A stretch of 24,830 nt of DNA. Source: Candidatus Omnitrophota bacterium. Lineage in GTDB: Bacteria; Omnitrophota; 4484-213. Of this stretch, positions 14,891 to 22,187 are shown in pieces (within the stretch, counting starts at the first letter, position 1; each line of letters starts with the position of its first letter). Under the pieces are notes generated by a model that saw nothing but the letters and a program-made list of their open reading frames with translations, did not search any database and was not told the origin of the DNA. Location of the stretch: assembly GCA_030639955.1 (NCBI GenBank), contig DAOWKH010000045.1:1-24830 (forward strand). The letters run 5' to 3'. The position numbers were made by a program, and so were the translations under genes.

Positions 14891-15355
14891 TCATTGCTCT
14901 CTTTCTTCTTTTATTGGACCCGACTTAGGAGTTAAAAAGATAGTAAGCACTGTTCTGGTCATCATTGGTTTTAAGGTAATAATACAGCTTTCTCTGCTCT
15001 TCTCAAAATTAAGGATTATTTCATTATGCTCAACAATATTTATTAAACCCCAATTATACAAGGGCATCTGTTCTCTATAGAATTCAATAATTTTTTTAGC
15101 ATTGGCCTTACCAACATATTTGAATAGCCCCATCCGTGTAAAGTCATTCTGAAAAACAAAGGATTCTTGTCTATTGAGTTTAAAACGGTAAGGAACAGGA
15201 AGGTCTTCAAATTTTAAATCCGAAGATACCTCTAATTTCTCTTCCTCGACTACCACTCCTAATTCTGCATCCCTTTGTCTATCCATTGTGGCACAACCAC
15301 CATTGGCAAAGAGCAAAGAGCAAAGAGCAAAGAGCAAAGAGATCTTTTTTATCAT
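14891..15355 (-). CDS. Small putative lipoprotein, function unknown
   Basis: The 154-residue protein has a signal peptide ending in FANGGCA, so Cys21 could carry a lipid, although Asn at -3 is a weak lipobox. The mature part has a compact pattern: EDLPVPYRFKL, FVFQNDFTRMGLFKYVG, IIEFYREQMPLYNWGL, then a strand-rich end. This looks like a small alpha-beta domain with conserved FYREQMP; I cannot name the family with certainty. The hydrophobic core of the signal peptide (SLLFALCSLLFA) is encoded by five copies of a 7-bp repeat. It has its own promoter and a good ribosome site (GGAGGG), and precedes the porin. Confidence 0.8.
   Translation of the reverse strand: MIKKISLLFALCSLLFANGGCATMDRQRDAELGVVVEEEKLEVSSDLKFEDLPVPYRFKLNRQESFVFQNDFTRMGLFKYVGKANAKKIIEFYREQMPLYNWGLINIVEHNEIILNFEKSRESCIITLKPMMTRTVLTIFLTPKSGPIKEEREQ
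15306..15340. repeat. Five perfect 7-bp repeats forming a signal peptide core
   Basis: GCAAAGA is repeated five times without error. On the coding strand (TCTTTGC) three units make 21 bases, so translation cycles through Ser-Leu-Leu-Phe-Ala-Leu-Cys. All reading frames of this unit are hydrophobic. Confidence 0.9.
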
Positions 15356-15394
15356 TTTCCCTCCGCAGATAATTTTCCTTTAAAACCAGAAATA

Positions 15395-15423
15395 AGCATA
15401 GCAAAATTTATTTCTTTTGTCAA
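15395..15423 (-). promoter_or_regulatory. Sigma-70-type promoter for the lipoprotein gene
   Basis: On the minus strand TTGACA (15418-15423) and TATGCT (15395-15400) have a 17-base spacer. The leader to the ATG at 15355 is about 35 bases. The -35 box lies directly beside a palindromic element that follows truA. Confidence 0.7.
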
Positions 15424-15424
15424 G

Positions 15425-15480
15425 CCCTGTTAAATAAAATCTTTGATTTTCTTTTGCTGAAAGCAAAAGATTTAACAGGG
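15425..15480. repeat. Three-way palindromic element after truA
   Basis: The outer arms CCCTGTTAAAT (15425-15435) and ATTTAACAGGG (15470-15480) match the fchA element exactly. Inside are two hairpins of other sequence: AAAATC/GATTTT (15436-15450) and CTTTTGCT/AGCAAAAG (15451-15469). It begins right after the truA stop codon and ends 1 base from the next promoter. Confidence 0.85.
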
Positions 15481-16281
15481 TCAAGTATATTTAATTTTTA
15501 GCAAGCAAAGCCCCTGGGGTGGTGCGGTCTCCCCGGCTTTTCTCCGCTCGCCGGCTCTTAAAACCTCTTTTATCCCCTTCGTAGACCTACTGGTTATTTT
15601 TCCTCGGTTTATATCAATCAGGGTGCCAACAATATTGCGCACCATTTTATACAGAAAGCCATCGGCTTCAATGGTGATAGTAATCAGTCCACAGTCCACA
15701 GTCCACAGTCCACAGTTATCATAACTAATTTTTTTCACAGAGATATTTTTTATTGTGCGGATGGTATCCTTTGCTCCTGAGCCGCTGGCGCAGAAAGAGC
15801 TAAAATTATGCCTCCCCAATAGATACTTTGCCTCCCTTTTGAGCAGTGCTATACTCAGTGGATAGGGATAAAAATATGTCCGCCGTTGTAAAAAAGGCGA
15901 AGGCAAAGGATTGTTTAGGATTGTATATCGATAGACCTTGCTCTTTGCTGAGTAACGGGCGTGAAATTTTTGAGCTACCTCTTCTGTCTTTTTGGCTACA
16001 ATGTCATCAGGAAGCAAAGAATTTAACCCCCGCTGCAGAGAATCAATACTTAGAGGATTTTTTGTCTTAAAATTTGCTACCTGCTCCAGGGCATGCACCC
16101 CGGCATCCGTTCTCCCACTACCAATAAGAGTTATTTTTTCTTGAAGTATTTTCTCTAAATTTCTTTCAATCGTTTCTTGAATTGTTTTAACTGTTGACTG
16201 TCGACTGTTAACTGTTGACTGCCTTTGCCATCCCCCATAATTCGTCCCATCGTATTCAAGAGTCAACTTGATGTTGCGCAT
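15481..16281 (-). CDS. truA: TruA, tRNA pseudouridine(38-40) synthase
   Basis: TruA makes pseudouridine at positions 38-40 of tRNA anticodon arms. Catalytic Asp59 lies in GSGRTDAGVHA; other marks are YDGTNYGGWQRQ, KSKVYRYTI, the ADGFLYKMVRNIVG motif and the C-terminal APPQGLCLLKI. At 266 residues it is about 20 longer than usual. The excess is two segments encoded by 7-bp repeats: STVNSRQSTVK (22-32) and DNCGLWTVDCGL (188-199), both in loops between conserved blocks. The start follows the asd stop after 1 base. The neighbours leuD-leuB-asd match an order known in proteobacteria. Confidence 0.96.
   Translation of the reverse strand: MRNIKLTLEYDGTNYGGWQRQSTVNSRQSTVKTIQETIERNLEKILQEKITLIGSGRTDAGVHALEQVANFKTKNPLSIDSLQRGLNSLLPDDIVAKKTEEVAQKFHARYSAKSKVYRYTILNNPLPSPFLQRRTYFYPYPLSIALLKREAKYLLGRHNFSSFCASGSGAKDTIRTIKNISVKKISYDNCGLWTVDCGLITITIEADGFLYKMVRNIVGTLIDINRGKITSRSTKGIKEVLRAGERRKAGETAPPQGLCLLKIKYT
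15685..15717. repeat. 7-bp repeat array inside truA (second)
   Basis: Four exact CAGTCCA units followed by CAGTT. They encode TruA residues 189-199, just before the conserved strand leading to ADGFLYKMVRN. The array keeps the frame. Confidence 0.9.
16190..16221. repeat. 7-bp repeat array inside truA (first)
   Basis: Four units ACTGTTG, ACTGTCG, ACTGTTA, ACTGTTG and part of a fifth. They encode residues 21-31, in the loop after GGWQRQ. The unit is almost the same as in the yebC array (CTGTTGA). Confidence 0.9.
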
Positions 16282-16282
16282 C

Positions 16283-17284
16283 CTAATTTTGGCATACTAA
16301 TTCAGCGATTTGCACCGCATTCAGAGCTGCTCCCTTTCTCAGATTATCAGAGACGCACCAGAGCCAGAAACAATTCTTATTAAAATGGTCTTCGCGTAAC
16401 CTTCCCACAAAGACCTCATCTCTGCCTTGGGCGTCTAACGCTAAAGGAAAATCTTGAGGATCTTTAAAAAATACAACCCCTTCTGATTCTCCCAGCACCT
16501 CTTCTATCTCCTTTAAACAAACACCCTTCTTTGTCCTAAAATAAATTGCTTCTGAATGCGAAACAAACACCGGAACCCTCACACAGGTAGAACTAATCTT
16601 AATAGAGGAGTCCTCAAAGAGCTTGTGAGTTTCATGGACCGTCTTCCATTCTTCAGTAGTGTAATTATATTCTCCGAAATCGCCTATTTGCGGAATGGCG
16701 TTGAAGGCTGATTTCTGCCTTCGCCCTGCGGGCTTCGGCGGACAATGCTTGCTCCGTATTGCTTCTTCTGTTTCCTCCCACAACTGCTCCACTGCCTTTT
16801 TCCCGGCCCCGGAAACCGCCTGGAAACTAGTAAGAATTATCTGCTCCAAACCAAATCTTTTATAAATCTCATTCAGAGCCACAACAAGCTGAATGGTGGT
16901 GCAATTGGGATTAGCAATTAGACCCTTGTGGCTTTTAACCGCCTGCGGATTTACCTCCGGAACAATCAGGGGAACATCCGAACGCAGGCGAAAATCGGCG
17001 CCGTTATCGATTACTATTGCTCCGCTTTTAATCGCCTGCTTAGCATATAAGACAGATGCTCCCTTCTCTCCCTCAGTGCCGGCAAAAAGAGCAATGTCGG
17101 TATCTTCAAAACTTTCTGGAGTAATTGTTTTGACGCTATAGGTTTGTCCATCAACATCTATATCGCGCGCACTGCGGGCAAAAACCTGCAATTCACCGAG
17201 AGGAAAGTTCCTCTGCTTCAAAACCCTCAGCATCTCAATCCCAACCATCCCTACACCAATCACCGCAACATTATATTTTTTCAT
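16283..17284 (-). CDS. asd: Aspartate-semialdehyde dehydrogenase
   Basis: Asd reduces aspartyl phosphate to aspartate semialdehyde, the branch point for lysine, threonine, methionine and diaminopimelate of the cell wall. The 333-residue protein has the nucleotide site GVGMVG (10-15), catalytic Cys128 in NPNCTTIQ, the substrate loop SGAGKKAVEQL and His243 in RVPVFVSHSEA. Residues about 179-192 (with CPPKPAGRRQK) come from a palindromic hairpin repeat and sit between a helix and the conserved FNAIPQI strand. The start overlaps the leuB stop by 4 bases. Confidence 0.96.
   Translation of the reverse strand: MKKYNVAVIGVGMVGIEMLRVLKQRNFPLGELQVFARSARDIDVDGQTYSVKTITPESFEDTDIALFAGTEGEKGASVLYAKQAIKSGAIVIDNGADFRLRSDVPLIVPEVNPQAVKSHKGLIANPNCTTIQLVVALNEIYKRFGLEQIILTSFQAVSGAGKKAVEQLWEETEEAIRSKHCPPKPAGRRQKSAFNAIPQIGDFGEYNYTTEEWKTVHETHKLFEDSSIKISSTCVRVPVFVSHSEAIYFRTKKGVCLKEIEEVLGESEGVVFFKDPQDFPLALDAQGRDEVFVGRLREDHFNKNCFWLWCVSDNLRKGAALNAVQIAELVCQN
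16714..16742. repeat. 29-base hairpin repeat inside asd
   Basis: TCTGCC-TTC-GCCC-TGC-GGGC-TTC-GGCGGA: a 6-bp outer stem with one wobble pair, a TTC/TTC internal loop and a 4-bp inner stem. The same plan recurs at 22964-22992 and, twice in tandem with changes, at 23460-23518. Confidence 0.85.
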
Positions 17285-18333
17285 TCCATCGCCTCAACCA
17301 CCAAATCCCCCACTTCTTGGGTAGAATAACCCATCTTGCCGGCGGATAAGCTCTTTAGTTTCTGGGCGGTATGAATCACTCCCTCTTCCACCAATCGGGC
17401 GGCTTTCTTCTCATTTAAGAAATCAAGTAGCATCTGCAAGGCAGAGATTGCCGCCAGGGGATTGATGACATTTTTGCCGGTGTATTTAGGAGCCGAACCG
17501 CCAATCGGTTCAAACATTGAAACGCCATCGGGATTTATATTCCCGCCGGCGGCAATCCCCATTCCGCCTTGAATCATTGCCCCTAAATCAGTAATAATAT
17601 CACCAAACATATTATCAGTAACAATTACATCAAACCACTCCGGACTCTTTATGAACCACATACAGACAGCGTCTACATGACTATAGTCGGTTTTAATATC
17701 CGCATACTCCTTTGCTATTTCGTCAAATGTCCTCTGCCATAAATCCCAGGCATAGGTAAGCACATTTGTCTTTCCGCAAAGGGTCAATTTTTTTCTCTTG
17801 TTGCGTTGGCGGCAAAACTCAAAGCCGTAGCGAATACACCTCTCTACCCCTTTGCGGGTATTTATTGATTCCTGAATAGCCGTTTCATCTTTTGTTCCCT
17901 TGTTGGAAAAACTCCCTTTGCCGCTGTAAAGCCCTTCGCTGTTTTCGCGCACGACCACAAAATCGATATCCTCGGGTGTTTTATTTTTTAAAGGGGTCTG
18001 GACACCGGGATATAATTTTACCGGGCGCAGATTGATATATTGATCCAGAGAAAATCTCAGTTTGAGCAAAACGCCCTGTTCTAATATTCCCGGCTTGACA
18101 TCAGGATGACCCACTGCTCCTAAGTAGATAGCCGAGTATTTTTTTAATTCCTCAATATCCTTATCCTCCAAGAGCTTTCCGGTTTTTAGATAGCGCCCGC
18201 CGCTAAAATCAAATAACTTTGTCTGGTATTCAAAATTAGCGATTCTGCTCACTGCCTTGAGTACTTTTAATCCTTCTCTGATTACCTCGGGACCAGTTCC
18301 GTCACCAGGGATAACGGCAATTTTGTACATCAT
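17281..18333 (-). CDS. leuB: 3-isopropylmalate dehydrogenase (isocitrate/isopropylmalate family)
   Basis: LeuB oxidises and decarboxylates 3-isopropylmalate in leucine synthesis with NAD. The 350-residue protein shows the family start IAVIPGDGTGPEV, the substrate-binding arginines in LKLRFSLDQYINLRPVKL, the DFVVVRENSEGLYSG motif and the metal-binding TDNMFGDIITDL. The nucleotide site GSAPKYTGKNVINPLA follows. Two adjacent ATG codons (18333, 18330) overlap the leuD stop. Related enzymes act on isocitrate, homoisocitrate or tartrate; the leuD neighbour favours isopropylmalate. Confidence 0.88.
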   Translation of the reverse strand: MMYKIAVIPGDGTGPEVIREGLKVLKAVSRIANFEYQTKLFDFSGGRYLKTGKLLEDKDIEELKKYSAIYLGAVGHPDVKPGILEQGVLLKLRFSLDQYINLRPVKLYPGVQTPLKNKTPEDIDFVVVRENSEGLYSGKGSFSNKGTKDETAIQESINTRKGVERCIRYGFEFCRQRNKRKKLTLCGKTNVLTYAWDLWQRTFDEIAKEYADIKTDYSHVDAVCMWFIKSPEWFDVIVTDNMFGDIITDLGAMIQGGMGIAAGGNINPDGVSMFEPIGGSAPKYTGKNVINPLAAISALQMLLDFLNEKKAARLVEEGVIHTAQKLKSLSAGKMGYSTQEVGDLVVEAME

Positions 18334-18758
18334 ACCATCTCCATCAACCCGCCCTTATCAATTATATCCTGAATAAATTTCGGAAAAGAGGATGTTCCTA
18401 TTTTTTTTATTATTTGCTCATCGTTTAGTTCGTCGGCATCAGCAATCTCTATTATCGGCAGGCCAATATTTATGCAATTCCGGAAAAAGATGCGCGCAAA
18501 ACTCTTTGCTGCTACACAAGAAATGCCGCACCCTTTTATTGAGAGAGGGGCGTGTTCGCGCGAAGAACCGCAACCAAAATTCTCTCCGCCAACAATAATG
18601 TCCCCCTTTTTTACCTCTTTGGCGAATTCAGAACAAATATCCTCTAAACAATGCTGACTTAATTCCGCAACTGACGAAGTATTTAAATAACGGGCCGGAA
18701 TTATGTCGTCGGTATTCAGATTATCGCCAAATCGCCAAATTTTTGGTTCTGTTCTCAT
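18330..18758 (-). CDS. leuD: 3-isopropylmalate dehydratase small subunit, short form
   Basis: LeuD, with the iron-sulfur subunit LeuC, isomerises 2- to 3-isopropylmalate. The 142-residue protein has DNLNTDDIIPARYLNT at the start, the substrate-binding loop GGENFGCGSSREHAP (about 57-71) and the SFARIFFRNCINIGLP stretch. After that it is shorter than the usual 160-170 residues: a segment of about 20 residues before the final FIQDIIDKGGL is missing. The large subunit leuC is not next to it. The YLNT loop is shared with archaeal-type enzymes, which may also act on homoaconitate or methylmalate. No clear ribosome site; the gap to recA is a heptamer array. Confidence 0.85.
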   Translation of the reverse strand: MRTEPKIWRFGDNLNTDDIIPARYLNTSSVAELSQHCLEDICSEFAKEVKKGDIIVGGENFGCGSSREHAPLSIKGCGISCVAAKSFARIFFRNCINIGLPIIEIADADELNDEQIIKKIGTSSFPKFIQDIIDKGGLMEMV

Positions 18759-18765
18759 AGGTTTT

Positions 18766-18793
18766 GCGTGTAGCGTGAAGCGTGTAGCGTGTG
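18766..18793. repeat. 7-bp repeat array filling the recA-leuD gap
   Basis: GCGTGTA, GCGTGAA, GCGTGTA, GCGTGTG: four units. It begins 2 bases after the recA stop codon (18796-18798) and ends 7 bases before the leuD start, so it takes up nearly the whole gap. Confidence 0.85.
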
Positions 18794-18795
18794 AC

Positions 18796-19788
18796 TTATT
18801 TCCCTCTTATTCTTTTTTCAATCTCCTGAGCGACTTGTGGATTTTCTTCCAAGAATTTCCTCGTCTGTTCCTTCCCCTGACCAATTTTTTTCTCTGCGTA
18901 AGAAAACCAAGTCCCCGCTTTTTGAATAATTCCTCTTTCTAAACCGGCGTCAATAATTCCACCTTCATAAGAAATCCCTTTATTATACATAATATCAAAT
19001 TCGGCAATCTTAAAAGGAGGAGCAACTTTGTTCTTTACTATTTTTGCCTTTACCCGGTTACCTACGATATTCTCACCTTCTTTGAGTTGGGCAATCCGCC
19101 GCAAATCAATGCGCACAGAGGCATAAAATTTCAGTGCCCTGCCTCCGGGAGTGGTCTCGGGATTGCCAAACATCACTCCAATCTTCATCCGAATTTGATT
19201 GATAAAGATAAGCGATGTTTTTGATTTGGAAATTGCCGCGGTAAGTTTTCTTAGTGCCTGGGACATTAATCTTGCCTGCAGACCGATATGGGTGTCGCCC
19301 ATCCCTCCCTCAATCTCTACGCGCGGAACAAGAGCGGCTACCGAATCAATAACAATCACATCAACAGCATTGCTGCGGATTAGGGTCTCGGCAATCTCCA
19401 ATGCCTGCTCGCCGGTATCGGGTTGAGAAATCAGTAAATCCTTGAGATTTACTCCCAGTTTTTGGGCATAAGCAGGATCCACGGCGTGCTCAGCATCAAT
19501 AAATGCCGCTGTTCCTCCCCGCTTTTGGGCCTGGGCAACAACACTTAGACATAATGTTGTCTTTCCGCTGGATTCCGGACCAAATACCTCCATCACTCTC
19601 CCGCGTGGCGCCCCTCCTACGCCCAGGGCCAAATCTAAGGCCAAACTTCCCGTAGGAATAATCGGAATATCCAGTATTTTGCCCTCTCCTAATTTCATAA
19701 TCGAGCCCTTGCCAAACTGCTTCTCAATCTGAGCAAGGGCTAAATCTAGAGCCCTCTGTTTATTCATCTGTTCATCTTTCTTCTCCAT
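18796..19788 (-). CDS. recA: RecA recombinase
   Basis: RecA coats single-stranded DNA, drives strand exchange and triggers the SOS response. The 330-residue protein has the Walker A loop GPESSGKTT (70-78), the Walker B strand DVIVIDSVAAL, the L1 region MGDTHIGLQARLMSQALRKL, FINQIRMKIGVMFGNPET and the usual C-terminal domain. It lacks the acidic tail of many RecA proteins, ending at IEKRIRGK. ATG at 19788 has a perfect AGGAGGAG ribosome site. I see no clear SOS box. A repeat array just upstream may provide a -35-like TTGAAA. Confidence 0.98.
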   Translation of the reverse strand: MEKKDEQMNKQRALDLALAQIEKQFGKGSIMKLGEGKILDIPIIPTGSLALDLALGVGGAPRGRVMEVFGPESSGKTTLCLSVVAQAQKRGGTAAFIDAEHAVDPAYAQKLGVNLKDLLISQPDTGEQALEIAETLIRSNAVDVIVIDSVAALVPRVEIEGGMGDTHIGLQARLMSQALRKLTAAISKSKTSLIFINQIRMKIGVMFGNPETTPGGRALKFYASVRIDLRRIAQLKEGENIVGNRVKAKIVKNKVAPPFKIAEFDIMYNKGISYEGGIIDAGLERGIIQKAGTWFSYAEKKIGQGKEQTRKFLEENPQVAQEIEKRIRGK

Positions 19789-19822
19789 TTCTCCTCCTAG
19801 TCAACTTTGGCATTCTGCTATA

Positions 19823-19970
19823 ATTTTCAATTACCAATTTTCAATTACCAATGAATTTTCAATTTTAGAATTTTCAATTGGAAATTAAATAAATGCCCGT
19901 CCTCCGCAGTAGCCTGCTACGGAGGATGGAAAAATTAACTGAAAATTAGAAATTGAAAACTGAAAATTAC
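19823..19970. repeat. Composite element between dnaJ and recA: heptamer arms around a GC-rich palindrome
   Basis: The left arm repeats CAATTAC/CAATTTT-like words. The right arm has the complement (AACTGAA, AATTAGA, AATTGAA) to 19970. Between them lies a GC-rich palindrome TCCTCCG/CGGAGGA (19900-19926) with an inner TAGC/GCTA stem. The whole gap between the two genes is this element plus the recA ribosome site. Confidence 0.75.
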
Positions 19971-19995
19971 TTACTTGGTGCTTGTAATTTGTGAT

Positions 19996-21078
19996 TTAAG
20001 AACTCTTCTTCTCTATTTCTCGAAACCTTTGCAGAAGTTTCTTTTGCTCGCTATTCAAATGCGTAGGCGTTTGGACAACTATCTTTATTATCTCATCTCC
20101 CTGTCCATATCCCTGTATGTCTTTAATCCCTTTTCCGCGCAGACGAAATATTTTATGGCTTTGCGTGCCCGGGGGAATCTTTATCTTCACCTTTCCTTTC
20201 AGTGTGGGCACTTCAATCTCTGCTCCTAAGGCGGCCTGGGAAAAACTAAGTGGAACCTCGCAAACTATATTATTCCCTTCACGTCTGAAAATTTTATGTG
20301 GCTGAACATAGATTAAGAGATATAAATCCCCTCTGCGGCCACCTTTAATCCCGGTTTCTCCTTCGCCAGCAACCCTTAATTGTGACTCATTTTGGACACC
20401 GGCGGGAATCTTGACCTTAATTTTGTGGGTATCCTGGATCCTCCCTTCTCCTCTACATTTAGAACAGGGAGTTTGAATAATGCTCCCTTCTCCCCGACAA
20501 CGCGGGCAGGTGCGGGTAAGGTTAAAAAATCCCTGGGTTACTCGGACCTCTCCTCTCCCTCCGCAATCAGGACAGCTCACCCTCCTGGTGCCCGGCTCAA
20601 TACCCTCCCCTTTGCATTCAGGGCAGGAATCATAACGCGAAAGATTTATTATCTTCTCGGTCCCAAAAGCCGCCTCTTCAAAAGAAATCTCTACGCTGTA
20701 TTGCAGGTCTGAACCTCTTCTTTTGCCTGTTCCTTCTCTTCTCCCTCCAAAGATATTGCCAAAGAGATTATCAAAGATATCGCCAAAACCTGTCCCGGTA
20801 AATTCGCGGGCAAAGGTTTCAAAGCCGCTAAATCCGGTCTCAAATCCGCCGCCTACACCCGAATGTCCAAACTGGTCATAGGCGGCTCTCTTCTGCGAAT
20901 CGCTCAAAACCTCATAGGACTCGGAGACCTCCTTAAACTTCTCTTCGGTTTCCTTGTGATTATGCGGATTTTTATCGGGATGATATTGGACAGCTAATTT
21001 TCGGTAGGCACGCTTTATCTCTTCCGCAGAGGCCTCTCTGCTTACCCCTAATACTTCATAATAGTCGCGCTTAGCCAT
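19996..21078 (-). CDS. dnaJ: DnaJ, Hsp40 co-chaperone
   Basis: DnaJ delivers unfolded proteins to DnaK and stimulates its ATPase. The 360-residue protein has the J domain (1-70) with HPD at 33-35, a Gly/Phe-rich linker (FGHSGVGGGFETGFSGF), and four zinc-finger repeats (CPECKGEG, CPDCGGRG, CPRCRGEG, CSKCRGEG). The C-terminal substrate-binding domains follow. ATG at 21078 has a GAGGAA ribosome site. No dnaK or grpE lies next to it; it stands between accA and recA. Confidence 0.97.
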   Translation of the reverse strand: MAKRDYYEVLGVSREASAEEIKRAYRKLAVQYHPDKNPHNHKETEEKFKEVSESYEVLSDSQKRAAYDQFGHSGVGGGFETGFSGFETFAREFTGTGFGDIFDNLFGNIFGGRREGTGKRRGSDLQYSVEISFEEAAFGTEKIINLSRYDSCPECKGEGIEPGTRRVSCPDCGGRGEVRVTQGFFNLTRTCPRCRGEGSIIQTPCSKCRGEGRIQDTHKIKVKIPAGVQNESQLRVAGEGETGIKGGRRGDLYLLIYVQPHKIFRREGNNIVCEVPLSFSQAALGAEIEVPTLKGKVKIKIPPGTQSHKIFRLRGKGIKDIQGYGQGDEIIKIVVQTPTHLNSEQKKLLQRFREIEKKSS

Positions 21079-21097
21079 TTTCCTCGCTTTGCTCGTC

Positions 21098-21234
21098 AGA
21101 AATCAAAAATCAAAGACCAAAAATCAAATACACATACTTAAAAATGTAAAAACTTAAAAGAATTAAGAAAAATTCAAGATATTTTTGTATATTTGGTTTG
21201 TGTTTTTGATATTTGATATTTGATATTTGATATT
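21098..21234. repeat. Inverted heptamer arrays between accA and dnaJ
   Basis: The left arm repeats AAATCAA-type words from 21098. The right arm ends in four exact TGATATT units (21207-21234), stopping at the accA stop codon. The core (CACATACTTAAAAATGTAAAAAC, then TTTTTGTATATTTGGTTTGT) resembles the core at 5776-5825. The word CTCGTCAGAA at its left edge (21092) recurs at 23003 beside another array. Confidence 0.75.
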
Positions 21235-22187
21235 TATTGTTCCCATTCCCCCATCTTCCTGAATTTGTTATACCTTTTTTGCAGGAGTTCGTCTTTGGGG
21301 AGAGGAGAGAGTTCATTTAGATATCTATTTATCTTCTTACCAATTCTCACTGAGATCTCTTCGGAATTGCGGTGCGCTCCGCCAATCGGTTCGGGAATTA
21401 TCTCATCAACAACCCCTAAGTCCAATAAATCCTTAGCCGTAAATTTTAAGGCATCAGCGGCTTGATCTGCTTTTGCCCTATCTCTCCACAGGATTGCCGC
21501 ACAGCCCTCGGGAGAGATTACCGAGTAATAAGCATTCTCTAAAATGGCTATCTTATCGCCAATTCCAATTCCCAGAGCGCCCCCGCTCCCGCCTTCGCCA
21601 ATAATAAATATAAGGATAGGCACAGCAATATTGAACATCTCTCTTAGATTGTTGGCAATCGCCTCGGCCTGTCCGCGTTCCTCGGCCTCTATTCCCGGGA
21701 AAGCCCCGGGCGTATCAATAAAGACAACTATCGGCAGCTCAAATCTCTCTGCTAATTTCATTATCCGCAATGCCTTGCGATACCCCTCCGGATTTGCACA
21801 GCCAAAATTATATCGCAAATTTTCTTTAGTATCTTTTCCCTTCTGATGCCCGATTAGCACCAGCCGTTTTTCTTTCAGCTTGGCCAAACCGGTTATAATC
21901 GCCGCATCATCGCCAAATTTGCGGTCGCCATGCAATTCAATAAAATCAGTAAACAGCAGATTTATATAGTCGGAGGTATGCGGACGCTGGGGATGGCGGG
22001 CGACCTGGGCTCTCTGCCAGGGGGTTAGATTGGCAAAAATCTTTTTGGTCGTCTGCTTTAATTTCCTCTCTAATTTATCTATCTCAGGTTCAATATCTCT
22101 TAAAGAGGGCTCTGCGGAAGCGCTGATGCTTTTCAAACGTTTAATCTCCTCTTCCAACTCTATTATCGGTTTCTCAAAATCTAACAC
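21234..22187 (-). CDS. accA: Acetyl-CoA carboxylase carboxyltransferase subunit alpha
   Basis: AccA, with AccD, moves the carboxyl group from biotin to acetyl-CoA to make malonyl-CoA for fatty acids. The 317-residue protein has the N-terminal helical pair (FEKPIIELEEEIKRL), then ARHPQRPHTSDYI, FTDFIELHGDRKFGDD, the crotonase-fold core FIDTPGAFPGIEAEERGQAEAIA and GEGGSGGALGIG for the oxyanion hole. The start is GTG at 22187 within the end of yebC (7-base overlap). The partner accD is not in the window. Confidence 0.97.
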   Translation of the reverse strand: MLDFEKPIIELEEEIKRLKSISASAEPSLRDIEPEIDKLERKLKQTTKKIFANLTPWQRAQVARHPQRPHTSDYINLLFTDFIELHGDRKFGDDAAIITGLAKLKEKRLVLIGHQKGKDTKENLRYNFGCANPEGYRKALRIMKLAERFELPIVVFIDTPGAFPGIEAEERGQAEAIANNLREMFNIAVPILIFIIGEGGSGGALGIGIGDKIAILENAYYSVISPEGCAAILWRDRAKADQAADALKFTAKDLLDLGVVDEIIPEPIGGAHRNSEEISVRIGKKINRYLNELSPLPKDELLQKRYNKFRKMGEWEQ

